A stretch of DNA of 64,000 nt from Aurantimonas sp. 22II-16-19i (lineage in GTDB: Bacteria; Pseudomonadota; Alphaproteobacteria; Rhizobiales; Rhizobiaceae): positions 21,498-85,497 of the forward strand of contig NZ_AQQS01000025.1 in NCBI RefSeq assembly GCF_002088275.1, in the 5' to 3' direction. Numbering within the stretch: position 1 is the stretch's first letter; each line of letters starts with the position of its first letter. Under the pieces are notes generated by a model that did not search any database, was not told the DNA's origin, and saw nothing but the letters and a program-made list of their open reading frames with translations. Positions 8,329-18,325 of this stretch are shown one piece after another. Both the position numbers and the translations under genes were made by a program.

Positions 8329-9663
8329 ATGAACGACATGCCGAATTCCATCGAGGCCCGCGACCGGGCCTATCAGCTGCATCCGCTGGTCGATCTCAGG
8401 CAGCACGAGAAGACCGGCTCGCTGGTGATCGATCGCGGCGAGGGCGTCTATGTCTACGACATCGACGGGAAGCGCTATTTCGAGGGCCTCGCCGGGCTGT
8501 GGTCGGTGGCCGTCGGCTTCGGCGAGAAGCGCCTCGCCGAAGTCGCGAAAGCCCAGATGGAGAAGCTGCCCTACTACCACATCTTCTCCCACAAGACCCA
8601 CGGGCCGTCGGTGGAGCTTGCCGAAAAGCTGATCCAGATCGCGCCCGTGCCGATGTCGAAGGTGCATTTCACCTCCTCGGGCTCGGAGGCGAACGATCTC
8701 GTGGTGAAGCTCTGCTGGTATCGCTCCAACGCCCTCGGCAAGCCCGACAAGAAGAAGATCATCGGCCGCATCAAGGGCTATCACGGCGTCACCATCGCCG
8801 CCGGCTCGATCACCGGCCTTGCCCGCAACCATGCCAGCTTCGACCTGCCGCTCGACCGCATGAAGCACACGAACTGCCCCGACTACGGTTCCATTGCGCT
8901 GCCGGGCGAGAGCGAGGCGGAGTTCTCCCTCCGCATGGCCGATGATCTCGAGAAGCTGATCCTGGAAGAAGGCCCGGACACCATCGCCGCCTTCTTCGGC
9001 GAGCCGGTGATGGCGTCGGGCGGCGTCTATGTTCCGCCTCAGAACTACTGGCAGGAGATCCAGAGGGTCCTGAGGAAGTACGACATCCTGCTCGTCGCCG
9101 ACGAGGTGATCACCGGCTTCGGGCGAACCGGCAACATGTTCGGGTCGACGACCTTCGGCATCGAGCCGGACGTCATGGTCATCTCCAAGCAGATGGCCTC
9201 GTCCTACATGCCGATCGCGGCGATCCTGATGAACGAGACCTTCTACGCCCCGATCGCCGACGAATCCTCGCGCATCGGCGTCTTCGGCCATGGCTATACC
9301 GCCTCGGGCCATCCGGTGGCGACGGCGGTCTCGCTGGAAAACATCAAGATCATCGAGGAGCGCGACCTCGTCGGCAACTGCCGCAGGCTGTCGCCGCAGT
9401 TTCTCGGCCATCTCGACGCACTCGCCAGGCACCCCAAGGTGAAGCTGAGGCGCGGCGTCGGGCTGATCGGCGCGCTGGAACTCCACCCCGAAGGCGAGCC
9501 CGGCAAGGCCGGCGCGGCGATGGCGGCGGCAGCGCTGGAAGAGGGTGTCATCGGCCGCGCGGTCGGCGACGCCTTCTGCCTCTGCCCGCCGCTGATCATC
9601 ACAGCCGAAGAGATCGACGCGATGTTTGCAGCGGTCGGCAAGGCCCTCGATCGACTGGGGTGA
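8329..9663 (+). CDS. Class III PLP-dependent aminotransferase
   Basis: Cytoplasmic aminotransferase of the omega-amino-acid:pyruvate (beta-alanine, taurine, putrescine) group, 444 residues. It shows the phosphate-binding TSSGSEAND (residues 115-123), ADEVITGFGRTG with cofactor-binding D258, and the PLP lysine K287 in ISKQMASSYMP. It follows the hydroxylase by 43 bases on the same strand and probably belongs to the operon. That suggests the pathway yields or uses an amino group that moves to or from pyruvate or glutamate. Its exact substrate cannot be read from sequence. Confidence 0.92.
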   Translation: MNDMPNSIEARDRAYQLHPLVDLRQHEKTGSLVIDRGEGVYVYDIDGKRYFEGLAGLWSVAVGFGEKRLAEVAKAQMEKLPYYHIFSHKTHGPSVELAEKLIQIAPVPMSKVHFTSSGSEANDLVVKLCWYRSNALGKPDKKKIIGRIKGYHGVTIAAGSITGLARNHASFDLPLDRMKHTNCPDYGSIALPGESEAEFSLRMADDLEKLILEEGPDTIAAFFGEPVMASGGVYVPPQNYWQEIQRVLRKYDILLVADEVITGFGRTGNMFGSTTFGIEPDVMVISKQMASSYMPIAAILMNETFYAPIADESSRIGVFGHGYTASGHPVATAVSLENIKIIEERDLVGNCRRLSPQFLGHLDALARHPKVKLRRGVGLIGALELHPEGEPGKAGAAMAAAALEEGVIGRAVGDAFCLCPPLIITAEEIDAMFAAVGKALDRLG

Positions 9664-9828
9664 CGGGAAAGAGGAGGCGCGGCTGGCCAGCGACTGCGGC
9701 TTTGCCCGACAGATCCGGCCATGCCGCTTTCCCGCACCCCGCCTCACGGACGGCGCCCGCATCGACCCCTTCGTTGCGTCCGGGGCCCGGCCCTCGAACC
9801 CGCGGAAACCGGCCCGGCTGCCCGAACG

Positions 9829-10254
9829 CTAGGCCAGGATGCCGCGCAGCAGATGGCTGAGCTGGCTGGTCTCCGCCGGGCTGAGCGTGTCGATCACCTG
9901 CCGGCGTTCCGTCTCGACCAGAGGGACCAGCTCGCGAAGGTTCCGTCGGCCCTTGTCGGAGAGAACGACCAGCACCCGGCGACGATCCCGCGGATCGGGG
10001 GCACGGTAGACGAGCCCGCTCGACACCATCCGATCGACGATCTTGGTCAACGTCGGCAGATCGACGAAGACGCTCGGCGCCAGTTCGCCCATCGACTGGC
10101 CGTCGCGGCGATCGAGCGAGGCCATGACGCGGAACTGTTCGATGCGCACGCCAGCCGGCTTCAACCGCGCTTCGACAGCCGTGTCGAGGCGTCGATTGAC
10201 GCCGGCAATGAGGTCCGAAAGCTCGACCGAGCCTGAATCAGGCGCGCCATTCAT
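9829..10254 (-). CDS. MarR family transcriptional regulator
   Basis: Dimeric winged-helix repressor, 141 residues. The recognition region contains SMGELAPSVFVDLPTLTKIVDRM and the wing DPRDRRRVLVVLSDKGR, both typical. The gene is convergent with the aminotransferase operon and divergent from the AmiC-like gene at 10554, so it may control either; divergence favours the latter or autoregulation. MarR proteins usually respond to small aromatic or amphipathic ligands, which would suit a degradation locus. The target is inferred. Confidence 0.9.
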   Translation of the reverse strand: MNGAPDSGSVELSDLIAGVNRRLDTAVEARLKPAGVRIEQFRVMASLDRRDGQSMGELAPSVFVDLPTLTKIVDRMVSSGLVYRAPDPRDRRRVLVVLSDKGRRNLRELVPLVETERRQVIDTLSPAETSQLSHLLRGILA

Positions 10255-10553
10255 GAGGATGTCTCCGGAATACTGGAATTTTCATATATTCGCTGCCCGC
10301 GCCGGAGGCAATTTCGAACCTGAAGGAAATGTCGGCGAGCCGGGACCGATCGGCGCTGCCCGGGATTCGCGCAGCCTGCCCGGCCAGCATGCTCAAATTC
10401 GCGTGTTCGGGCGTCTGCGCCTGCCGAAACCCCTGCTCTCGCGATGGTTTCGCCATCCCTCGTTTGGCACGGGAAATGCAAAGCCAAGCTGAACGGACCG
10501 CGCCTGAATTCGTCGCGCGCTTCGAAGACATCGTCCGACGGCAGGAGTTGCGG
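10255..10553. promoter_or_regulatory. Divergent intergenic region between MarR gene and AmiC-like gene
   Basis: These 299 bases separate two divergently transcribed genes and show no convincing coding bias. An AT-rich patch near 10277-10295 (GAATTTTCATATATTC) stands out from the G+C-rich surroundings and could contain a -10 element or the MarR operator. The exact promoter cannot be assigned by eye. The frame of the downstream gene stays open leftward to 10329, but that part has atypical codon use. Confidence 0.4.
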
Positions 10554-11591
10554 ATGATACGCATTGGGCTCTTGATCGCACAGAGCGGCGCTTCCGGGAT
10601 CTGGGCGCCGTCCTCCGAGGCCTGCGCGCGGCTCGCGGTCGACGAGATCAACGCCCATTACGGGCTGCTCGGCGACGAGGTGGATCTGACGATCATCGAT
10701 GCGGGTCGCTCGGCGGCAAGCGCGGCGGCAGCCGTCGATCTGCCGATCGGGCTCGACGAGATCGACGCGGTCGTCGGCATGATCCCCAGCTACCAGCGCG
10801 CCTCCGTATCGACCATGATCGGCGGGCGTGTCCCCTTCATCTACACGCCGCAATTCGAGGGATGGGAGCACGACCGGGCGATCGTCACCGTCGGCGAAAC
10901 CTCGCACGAGCTGCTGCAGCCCGGCATCGACTGGCTGTTCGAGAAGAAGGCGGCGAAGCGCTACTATCTCTGCGGCAACGACTATGTTTGGCCGCGTCGG
11001 ACACTGGCGACCGCAAGGCGCCTCGTCGCCAGTCGCGGGGGAGAGGTCGTGGGCGAGCGGATCGTGCCGTTCGACTTCGAGGATTATGACGCGCTCTTCG
11101 ACGAGATTCGCGGCAGCCGGGCGGAGGTCGTGATCCCCTATTTCCTCGGTGCCGAGGCCGTCTCGTTCAACCGCGCGTTTGCCGAAGCCGGGCTCGCGGC
11201 AAAGGTCCTGCGGTTCTCTTCGGCGATCGACGAGACGGTGCTCTACGGGATCGGAGCGGATGCGACGGAGAACCTTTTTCTCTCCTCGGGCTATTTCGGC
11301 TCGATCGATTCCCGCAACAACCGGCATTTTCTCGAGCGCTACCACTCCCGCTTCGGCGAGACCCCGCCCCCCGCCAACGCCTTCGGCCAATCCTGCTACG
11401 AGGGCATCTACTGTCTTCTTGCCCTCGCCGAAGCCGCCGGAGATCTCGCCGTCCAGGCCGTCGTGAGCGGCCTTGGCCGCACCTGTCAGAAAAACACCGC
11501 GCGTGGTTCGGACGAACCCAAGGTCGCAGGCCATCGGCAGCCGATCCATCTGGCCGAGGTCGATGGGCTGGAGCTGACGATGATCGGTTGA
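10554..11591 (+). CDS. AmiC-like amide-binding protein (cytoplasmic sensor or atypical solute-binding protein)
   Basis: Type 1 periplasmic-binding-fold protein of the AmiC/UrtA/FmdD group, 345 residues from ATG 10554, which has GGAG at 10544-10547. It begins directly with the core strand MIRIGLLIAQSG and has no signal peptide, as in AmiC, the cytoplasmic amide sensor of the Pseudomonas amidase operon. Supporting stretches are LAVDEINAHYGLLG, FIYTPQFEGWEHD and YYLCGNDYVWPRR. An export signal could exist only if a much earlier start is used, and none is evident. AmiC works by holding the antiterminator AmiR, but no ANTAR-domain AmiR gene is visible here. It precedes a urea/amide-type transporter operon, so a sensing role is plausible. 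Confidence 0.8.
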   Translation: MIRIGLLIAQSGASGIWAPSSEACARLAVDEINAHYGLLGDEVDLTIIDAGRSAASAAAAVDLPIGLDEIDAVVGMIPSYQRASVSTMIGGRVPFIYTPQFEGWEHDRAIVTVGETSHELLQPGIDWLFEKKAAKRYYLCGNDYVWPRRTLATARRLVASRGGEVVGERIVPFDFEDYDALFDEIRGSRAEVVIPYFLGAEAVSFNRAFAEAGLAAKVLRFSSAIDETVLYGIGADATENLFLSSGYFGSIDSRNNRHFLERYHSRFGETPPPANAFGQSCYEGIYCLLALAEAAGDLAVQAVVSGLGRTCQKNTARGSDEPKVAGHRQPIHLAEVDGLELTMIG

Positions 11592-11630
11592 AGAATCGAT
11601 TTCCTCCCGCAGCGCAAAAATCATTTGCCT

Positions 11631-11653
11631 TTTCAAATTTTGTGATTTCAAAT
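11631..11653 (+). repeat. Direct repeat TTTCAAAT in AT-rich leader of the first amide ABC operon
   Basis: TTTCAAAT occurs at 11631-11638 and again at 11646-11653, a 15-bp period, in an unusually AT-rich 106-base gap just before the binding-protein gene. It could be a promoter or tandem regulator site. Chance recurrence in AT-rich DNA is possible. Confidence 0.4.
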
Positions 11654-11697
11654 AACTCCATCGCCGGTTCGCACTGGGTTTCGAAGGGGGTTCCGAT

Positions 11698-12939
11698 ATG
11701 ACGATCACACGCCGCAGGTTCATCAAGACGTCGCTCTCCGCCACCGCGGCGCTGGCGAGCCCCGCCATCTCGACCCGCTACGCCTTCGGCAGCGACGACC
11801 CGATCAAGGTCGGAAGCCTGCTCGACCAATCCGGCGCGATCGCCTCTTCGGGCGTCACCATGGTCTCGGCGATGGAACAGGGTGTGGCGGAGATCAACGA
11901 GGCCGGCGGCCTGCTCGGGCGGCCGCTTCAGCTGATCCAGTACGACACCCAGTCGAACATCCAGCTCTACTCGCAATATGCCCAGCAGCTGGCGCTGAAG
12001 GACCGGGTCGACGTCGTTCACGGCGGCATCACCTCTGCCTCGCGCGAGGCAATCCGGCCGACATTCGACCGGTTCAAGGTGCTCTATTTCTACAACGTGC
12101 TCTACGAGGGCGGCGTCTGCGACCGGAACACCTTCTGCACCGGCACCACCCCGGCCCAGACCGTGGAGAAGCTGGTCCCCTACGCGATGAAGAACAGCGG
12201 CAAGAAGGCCTACATCCTCGCCGCCGACTACAATTACGGCCAGATCACCGCCAAGTGGATGACCAAATACATGCGGGACAATGGCGGCGAGGTCCTGTCC
12301 GTCGACTTCTTCCCGCTGGACGTCACCAATTTCGGCCCGACGATCTCGAAGATCCAGGCAGCGAAACCCGACCTCATCCTTTCGGCCCTCGTCGGAGGCA
12401 ACCACGTGTCGTTCTACCGGCAATGGGAGTCGGCCGGGATGAAGGGGCAGATCCCGATCGCCTCCACCACCTTCGGCCTCGTCAACGAGCCGTCCACCGT
12501 CGACGCCGCGGTGAGCGCGGACATCTACGGCTGCTACGGCTACTACGAGGAACTGGCGACCCCCGAGAGCCAGGCTTTCGTCCAGAACCTGAAGAAGCGC
12601 TGGGCCGACATCCCCTATATCAGCGAGCTGACGGCCACGACCTACGAGGGGCTGCATCTCTGGGCCGAAGGCGTCAGGAAGGCCGGCTCGCTGGACCGAA
12701 TGGCGGTGATCGAGGCCCTGGAGAGCGGCATCTCCTACAAGGGCCCAAGCGGCGAGGTCACCCTCGATGGCGTGACCCACCACACCGTCCGCAACGCCTA
12801 TCTCGCGCAGGTGAAGGACCGCAAATGGAACGTTCTGGAGACGTTCGAGGCGGTGCAGCCCTCCGACACCGCGATGGTCTGCGATCTGGCGAAGAACCCT
12901 GCGGACAACCAGCAATACGTCATCGACATCGACGCCTGA
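11698..12939 (+). CDS. Urea/amide-type ABC transporter substrate-binding protein with Tat-like signal
   Basis: Periplasmic binding protein of the UrtA/LivK (Peripla_BP_5) family, 413 residues. The N-terminus TRRRFIKTSLSATAALASPA looks like a twin-arginine signal, implying export in folded form. The mature part begins near DPIKVGSLLDQSGAIA and includes INEAGGLLGRPLQLIQYD, AADYNYGQ and AAKPDLILSALVGGNH, characteristic of urea and short-chain-amide binders. It heads an operon with two permeases and two ATPases followed by amidases, so an amide ligand is a sound inference. A hairpin follows its stop. Confidence 0.9.
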   Translation: MTITRRRFIKTSLSATAALASPAISTRYAFGSDDPIKVGSLLDQSGAIASSGVTMVSAMEQGVAEINEAGGLLGRPLQLIQYDTQSNIQLYSQYAQQLALKDRVDVVHGGITSASREAIRPTFDRFKVLYFYNVLYEGGVCDRNTFCTGTTPAQTVEKLVPYAMKNSGKKAYILAADYNYGQITAKWMTKYMRDNGGEVLSVDFFPLDVTNFGPTISKIQAAKPDLILSALVGGNHVSFYRQWESAGMKGQIPIASTTFGLVNEPSTVDAAVSADIYGCYGYYEELATPESQAFVQNLKKRWADIPYISELTATTYEGLHLWAEGVRKAGSLDRMAVIEALESGISYKGPSGEVTLDGVTHHTVRNAYLAQVKDRKWNVLETFEAVQPSDTAMVCDLAKNPADNQQYVIDIDA

Positions 12940-12951
12940 TCCTCATCCGGA

Positions 12952-12976
12952 GAGGCGGGCAACGGCTGTCCGCCTC
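12952..12976 (+). promoter_or_regulatory. Intercistronic hairpin after the first amide-binding protein gene
   Basis: GAGGCGGGCA (12952-12961) pairs with TGTCCGCCTC (12967-12976) as a 10-bp stem with one G-U pair and a 5-nt loop. It begins 13 bases after the binding-protein stop and lies 63 bases before the permease start. There is no T-run. The position matches the other post-binding-protein hairpins at 838 and 23346. Confidence 0.6.
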
Positions 12977-13039
12977 CCCGCCCAAGCCTTCTCGCCCAAG
13001 CCTTTTCGCCCGTGAGTCCTCGATCAGGATCGGACCGAC

Positions 13040-13906
13040 ATGGATCTTGCAGCCATCGTGGCGCTGAACGTCGTCAACGGCGCGGCCTCGCTGTTTCTCC
13101 TCTGCCTCGGCCTGGCGATCATCTTCGGGATGATGCGGATCATCAATCTCGCCCATGGCGAGTTCGTGATGCTCGGCGCCTATGCCGCGGTGATCTCGGC
13201 CAATGCCGGCGTCAACATCTGGGTCGCGATGCTGGTCGTCGCGCCGCTCTTCGTCGGGCTCGTCGGCCTCCTGGTCGAGCGCTGCCTCGTGCGGTTCCTC
13301 TATGGCCGACTGGTCGATTCCATGCTCGCCACCTGGGGGCTCAGCCTTCTCATCATCGGCCTCACGACGACGGTCTTCGGCAACACGATGCAGGGCGTTC
13401 CGACGCCGCTGGGCGGCTTTTCCATCGGGGACTACCGCACCTCCTGGTACACGCTGTTCCTCCTGGCCGTCGCGGTCGTGATGATGGCGATCGTTTACGG
13501 GGTCCTGCGCTACACACGCTTCGGCCTGATCGCCCGGGCGGTGATGCAGAACCCTGACATGGCGGCGGTCCTCGGCGTCAATCCCGCCCATATCTACATG
13601 GCGACCTTCTCCCTCGGCGCAGCCGTCACCGGCCTTGCAGGCGGCGTTCTCGCCCCGGTGTCCGGCATCACCCCGGTGATGGGCGCGGCCTATGTCGCCA
13701 AAGCCTTCATCACCGTGGTCGGCGGCGGCGCGGCGATCATATCGGGGACCCTGTCGGCCTCCGGTCTCTTCGGCTTCGTCAACCAGCTCGGCGCCTATTT
13801 CACCACGCCCGTCTATGGCGAGGTGATCCTCTTCCTCTCCGCCATCGTCCTCATCCGGATCCTGCCCCAGGGCATCTCCGGTCGCTTCTTCAAGGGGACC
13901 GTCTGA
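13040..13906 (+). CDS. Urea/branched-chain-type ABC transporter permease (LivH/UrtB-like)
   Basis: Inner-membrane permease, 288 residues, LivH family. After an N-terminal helix it carries MMRIINLAHGEFVMLGAY (residues about 33-50), the hallmark of this family, and further segments including LLVERCLVRFLYGR and the C-terminal LIRILPQGISGRFF. The second permease follows after three bases. Together with the two ATPases it completes a five-part HAAT-type importer. Confidence 0.94.
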   Translation: MDLAAIVALNVVNGAASLFLLCLGLAIIFGMMRIINLAHGEFVMLGAYAAVISANAGVNIWVAMLVVAPLFVGLVGLLVERCLVRFLYGRLVDSMLATWGLSLLIIGLTTTVFGNTMQGVPTPLGGFSIGDYRTSWYTLFLLAVAVVMMAIVYGVLRYTRFGLIARAVMQNPDMAAVLGVNPAHIYMATFSLGAAVTGLAGGVLAPVSGITPVMGAAYVAKAFITVVGGGAAIISGTLSASGLFGFVNQLGAYFTTPVYGEVILFLSAIVLIRILPQGISGRFFKGTV

Positions 13907-13909
13907 GCC

Positions 13910-14974
13910 ATGTCCGACAACGTCAAGCTCTCCCTCCAGGTCGCGGCCGTCCTCCTTGCCTGCGTCGTCGTCGCCATCATGCCGGCCTATGCCGACCTGT
14001 TCCAGCTGATGCAGTTCACGCTGTTCGCGTCGATGGCGGTCCTGGCGCTCAGCCTCGGTTTCATCTGGGGCTTCGGCGGCATTCTCTGCTTCGGACAAAC
14101 CGCCTTCTTCGGTCTCGGCGCCTATGCCTATGCGGTCGCAGCCATCAACTTCGGCGATTCCACCCCGGCGATCCTCATGGCAATCCTCGTCCCCAGCCTG
14201 TTCGCCCTGGCGCTCGGCTACTTCGTCTTCTACGGCCAGATCAGCGACGTCTATCTCGGCGTCATCACCCTGACCGTCACGCTCATTCTCTTCAACGTCT
14301 TCAACTCGACGGCCGGTGACGAATACACCATCGGCACCGCGCGGCTTGGCGGGTTCAACGGCATGCCGGCCGTCCCGACCTTCAACATGCCGTTCGATCC
14401 GACTGAGATCCTCTTTCCCGAGCAGTCCTGGTACGTCACCGGCGGGGTTCTGATCGCGATCTATGTCGGCCTGCGGATCCTGCTTCGCAGCCCCTTCGGC
14501 CGCGTCGCCGTCGCCGTCCGCGAGAACGAGACGCGCGCCGCGCTGCTCGGCTACGATCCGCGGGCCGTCAAGCTCTGGGTGTTCGTGCTCGGCGGCGCGA
14601 TCGCCGGCATGGCCGGTGCGCTCTACGTCAACTGGGGCGCCTTCGTCGGTCCGACGATCTTCGCCTTGTCGCTGTCTGCCGAGATCATCATCTGGATCTG
14701 CATCGGCGGCCTCGGCACGCTGATCGGGCCGATCGTCGGCTGTTTCCTCATCCAGTATCTCGTCTCGCAGATCGGCTCGCAGCAGAGCTTCAACTCCAAC
14801 CTGGTGCTCGGCGCGATCCTGCTCGTCTTCGTGCTTCTCCTGCCGAAGGGCCTCGTTCCGACGCTCCGCGATCTCGCTTCCGCCGGGTGGCGTCTCGGCA
14901 GCGAACGCCGGCGCCGGAGCGAGCCGGCAGAGCATCGCGAATTGACAGCCGGCCAGCCGGTCGGAGCGGAGTGA
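13910..14974 (+). CDS. Urea/branched-chain-type ABC transporter permease (LivM/UrtC-like)
   Basis: Second permease, 354 residues, LivM family: GFGGILCFGQTAFFGLGAYAY near residue 55, the cytoplasmic loop FGRVAVAVRENETRAALLGYDP, and the terminal LVFVLLLPKGLVPTLRD. A charged tail of about 30 residues follows the last helix. It would pair with the LivH-like subunit encoded three bases upstream. The ATPase gene starts four bases after its stop. Confidence 0.94.
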   Translation: MSDNVKLSLQVAAVLLACVVVAIMPAYADLFQLMQFTLFASMAVLALSLGFIWGFGGILCFGQTAFFGLGAYAYAVAAINFGDSTPAILMAILVPSLFALALGYFVFYGQISDVYLGVITLTVTLILFNVFNSTAGDEYTIGTARLGGFNGMPAVPTFNMPFDPTEILFPEQSWYVTGGVLIAIYVGLRILLRSPFGRVAVAVRENETRAALLGYDPRAVKLWVFVLGGAIAGMAGALYVNWGAFVGPTIFALSLSAEIIIWICIGGLGTLIGPIVGCFLIQYLVSQIGSQQSFNSNLVLGAILLVFVLLLPKGLVPTLRDLASAGWRLGSERRRRSEPAEHRELTAGQPVGAE

Positions 14975-14977
14975 CCC

Positions 14978-15711
<734 letters not shown>

Positions 15712-15715
<4 letters not shown>

Positions 15716-16413
15716 GCCCGCTTCTCGACGTCGAGGGCCTGCGCGCCGGCTATGGCCGCGTGCCGATCCTCGCCGGGGTGACCTTCGCCATGGCCGATGG
15801 CGAGTTCCTCGGCATCCTCGGCCACAACGGCATGGGCAAGACGACCCTCATGCGCACCATCATGGGCTCGCTGCCGGCGACCGGCGGCGTAGTCCGCTTT
15901 GCCGGCACCGACGTGACGAGGATGGCGACGCATCAGCGTTCCCGGCTCGGCCTCGGCCTCGTTCCGCAGGGCCGCGAGATCTTCCCTGCTTTGACCGTCA
16001 TGGAAAACCTGCGCATGGGCCTTGCCGCCGCCAGGAGCGAGGACCGGGCCGTCATCGACGGCGTGCTGGAAGACTTCCCGCGTCTCGTGCGCCTGCTCGA
16101 CCGCCGCGGTGGCGCGCTCTCGGGCGGCGAACAGCAACTCCTCGCCCTCGCCCGCTGCCTGTGCGCGAGGCCGAAGCTCATCCTCCTCGACGAGCCGACC
16201 GAGGGCATCCAGCCATCGATCATCGAGGAGATGATCGAGACGCTGCAGACGCTCCGCCACCGCTGGTCCCTCTCGATGATCATCGTCGAGCAGAACCTCG
16301 ACTTCATCACCTCCTTGTCCGACCGCGTCCTGTCGATCCAGAAGGGTCGGATCACCGGCGAGGTCGACCGCGATCGCCTGCTCTCCGGGAACGTGGCCAT
16401 GACCATGGCCTGA
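15712..16413 (+). CDS. Urea/branched-chain-type ABC transporter ATP-binding protein (LivF/UrtE-like)
   Basis: Second ATPase, 233 residues from ATG 15712, which overlaps the preceding stop. It has Walker A GHNGMGKTTLMRTIMG, signature LSGGEQQLLALARCL, Walker B LILLDEPTEGIQPS and the switch region IIVEQNLDF. The GIQPS stretch is typical of LivF/UrtE proteins. It ends the first amide-type transporter; an amidase gene follows 95 bases later on the same strand, consistent with uptake coupled to hydrolysis. Confidence 0.95.
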
Positions 16414-16508
16414 TCCCGCATCCGCCCGGGCGACCGGGCAGCGTCCCCCCACGCTCCTAAGCCCCCCAAGACCCCAAGGACAACCTCGTTCGCGAGAAAG
16501 GAAACGCC

Positions 16509-18026
16509 ATGCCCATCACCCGCCCGAACGCCGCCCGCATCAAGGAGATGGCCGAAGACTTCGGGATGACCTTCACCGACGAGGAGGTCGCCGAGTACCT
16601 TCCCTTGATGCAGGCGAATTTCGACGCCTACGACCTCGTCGATGCCCTTCCGGACTATACAGCACCGGTCACGTATCCCCGCGTCCCGGGCTACCGCCCC
16701 GAGGGTGAGGAGAATCGCTACAACGCCTGGGCCTACAAGAGCGAGGTAAAGGGCGCTGCGGGCGGCAAGCTGGCCGGCAAGACGGTGGTGCTGAAGGACA
16801 ATGTCGCCCTGGCCGGCGTTCCCATGATGAACGGCGCCGCGACGCTCGAGGGTTTCGTGCCGACCATCGACGCCACGATCGTCACCCGCATGCTCGATGC
16901 CGGCGCCACGATCGTCGGCAAGGCGACCTGCGAGCATTTCTGCCTGTCCGGCGGCAGCCATACCTCCGATCCCGGCCCGGTCCACAATCCGCACAAGATG
17001 GGCTACTCCGCCGGCGGCTCGTCGTCCGGCAGCGGCGCGCTGGTGGCCGCCGGCGAGGTCGATATGGCGATCGGCGGCGATCAGGGTGGCTCGATCCGCA
17101 TCCCGGCCGCCTATTGCGGCATCTACGGCATGAAGGCGACCCACGGTCTCGTCCCCTATACCGGCGTCATGCCGATCGAGGCAACGATCGACCATACCGG
17201 TCCCATGACCGCCACGGTCGCCGACAACGCCCTGCTGCTGGAGGTTCTCGCCGGAGCCGACGGCCTCGATCCGCGCCAGTATGCCCCGAAGGTCTCGGCC
17301 TATACCGAGGCGCTCGGCAAGGGAGCGAAAGGGCTCAAGATCGGCGTCCTCGTCGAAGGCTTTTCGATCCCGGGCATGCAGGAAGGCGTCATCGACAAGG
17401 TCAGGGCCGGCGCCGAGCGTTTCTCCGCCATGGGGGCGATCGTCTCCGAAGTCTCGATTCCCGAGCATCCGCTTACGGCCGCCGTCTGGCAGCCGATCGC
17501 GCTGGAGGGCCTCGTCGCCCAGATGATGATCGGCAACGGCATGGGGTTCAACTGGAAGGGCCAGTACGATGTCGCGCTCCTGGACGCCCATTCGGCTTGG
17601 AGTTCCCGGGCCGACGAACTGTCCAAGTCTCTGAAGCTCTCCATGCTGGTCGGCCAGTGGGGCCTGTCGCACTATCGCGGCCGCTACTATGCGAAGGCGC
17701 AGAACCTCGCCCGCCGCATGAAGGCCGCCTACGACGCCGCCTTCGAAAAATACGACCTCCTGCTGATGCCCACGCTGCCCATGGTGGCGACGAAGATCCC
17801 GGCAAAGGACGCACCGCTCGAGGATGTGATCACCCGCGCCTTCGAGATGGTGGGAGCGACCTGCCAGTTCGACGTCACCGGCCATCCGGCCATGTCGATC
17901 CCCTGCGGGCTGTCGGACGGCCTGCCCGTCGGCTTGATGCTCGTCGCCAGGGACTACGCCGAGGCGACCATCTACCAGGCCGCCAGCGCCTTCGAGGCGG
18001 AAGGCGACTGGAAGACCTTCGGATGA
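16509..18026 (+). CDS. Amidase-signature family amidase (Rhodococcus enantioselective-amidase type)
   Basis: Cytoplasmic amide hydrolase releasing ammonia and a carboxylic acid, 505 residues. The Ser-cisSer-Lys triad fits K96 (VVLKDN), S171 (SAGGSSSGS) and S195 ([13 protein letters not shown]). This is the same spacing and numbering known for the broad-range Rhodococcus amidase that often partners nitrile hydratase, whose GVPMMNG and GLVPYTG stretches are also present. No nitrile hydratase lies nearby. It starts 95 bases after the transporter with a GAAAGGA-like ribosome site and overlaps the next small gene by four bases. Aliphatic or aryl amides are likely substrates; the precise one is unknown. 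Confidence 0.92.
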   Translation: MPITRPNAARIKEMAEDFGMTFTDEEVAEYLPLMQANFDAYDLVDALPDYTAPVTYPRVPGYRPEGEENRYNAWAYKSEVKGAAGGKLAGKTVVLKDNVALAGVPMMNGAATLEGFVPTIDATIVTRMLDAGATIVGKATCEHFCLSGGSHTSDPGPVHNPHKMGYSAGGSSSGSGALVAAGEVDMAIGGDQGGSIRIPAAYCGIYGMKATHGLVPYTGVMPIEATIDHTGPMTATVADNALLLEVLAGADGLDPRQYAPKVSAYTEALGKGAKGLKIGVLVEGFSIPGMQEGVIDKVRAGAERFSAMGAIVSEVSIPEHPLTAAVWQPIALEGLVAQMMIGNGMGFNWKGQYDVALLDAHSAWSSRADELSKSLKLSMLVGQWGLSHYRGRYYAKAQNLARRMKAAYDAAFEKYDLLLMPTLPMVATKIPAKDAPLEDVITRAFEMVGATCQFDVTGHPAMSIPCGLSDGLPVGLMLVARDYAEATIYQAASAFEAEGDWKTFG

Positions 18027-18325
18027 TCACCATCACGGCAGTCATCACGGTGATGGCCGGGCAGGAGGACGTCATGCGCGACGCCCTCCTCGCGGTGGCG
18101 GACCATGTGGGGGCGAACGAACCCGAGACCGTCGGCTTCTTCGTTTCGCAGGACGCCAGCGATCCACGTCGCTTCACCACCTATGAGCGCTTCTACGACG
18201 AGGCAGCCATGCTGCGTCACAACGGCTGCGAGGCGGTGGCGGACTTCTTCGCCATCGCCAAGCCGATCCTCGATGGCGAGGTGGTCCTCGTCACCGGGGC
18301 GGAGCTTTCGGCCAAGACCGGCTGA
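18023..18325 (+). CDS. Antibiotic biosynthesis monooxygenase (ABM)-fold small protein
   Basis: Small cytoplasmic protein of 100 residues with a ferredoxin-like ABM (YgiN-type) fold: beta strand [15 protein letters not shown], then [31 protein letters not shown], ending in [11 protein letters not shown]. The start ATG sits in the amidase stop (ATGA), so the two are co-translated. ABM proteins are usually dimeric and either oxidise quinol-like aromatics without cofactor or act as binding or isomerising partners. Its pairing with an amidase suggests a step on the amide or its acid product, but that is inference. Confidence 0.85.
   Translation: MITITAVITVMAGQEDVMRDALLAVADHVGANEPETVGFFVSQDASDPRRFTTYERFYDEAAMLRHNGCEAVADFFAIAKPILDGEVVLVTGAELSAKTG

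Noticed and set aside
5874..8351. An 825-codon minus-strand frame opposite the molybdenum hydroxylase.
   Set aside because: Antisense shadow of the catalytic subunit gene; no domain, no ribosome site.
15933..17885. A 650-codon minus-strand frame opposite the LivF-like and amidase genes.
   Set aside because: It crosses two unrelated plus-strand genes and has no recognisable domain.
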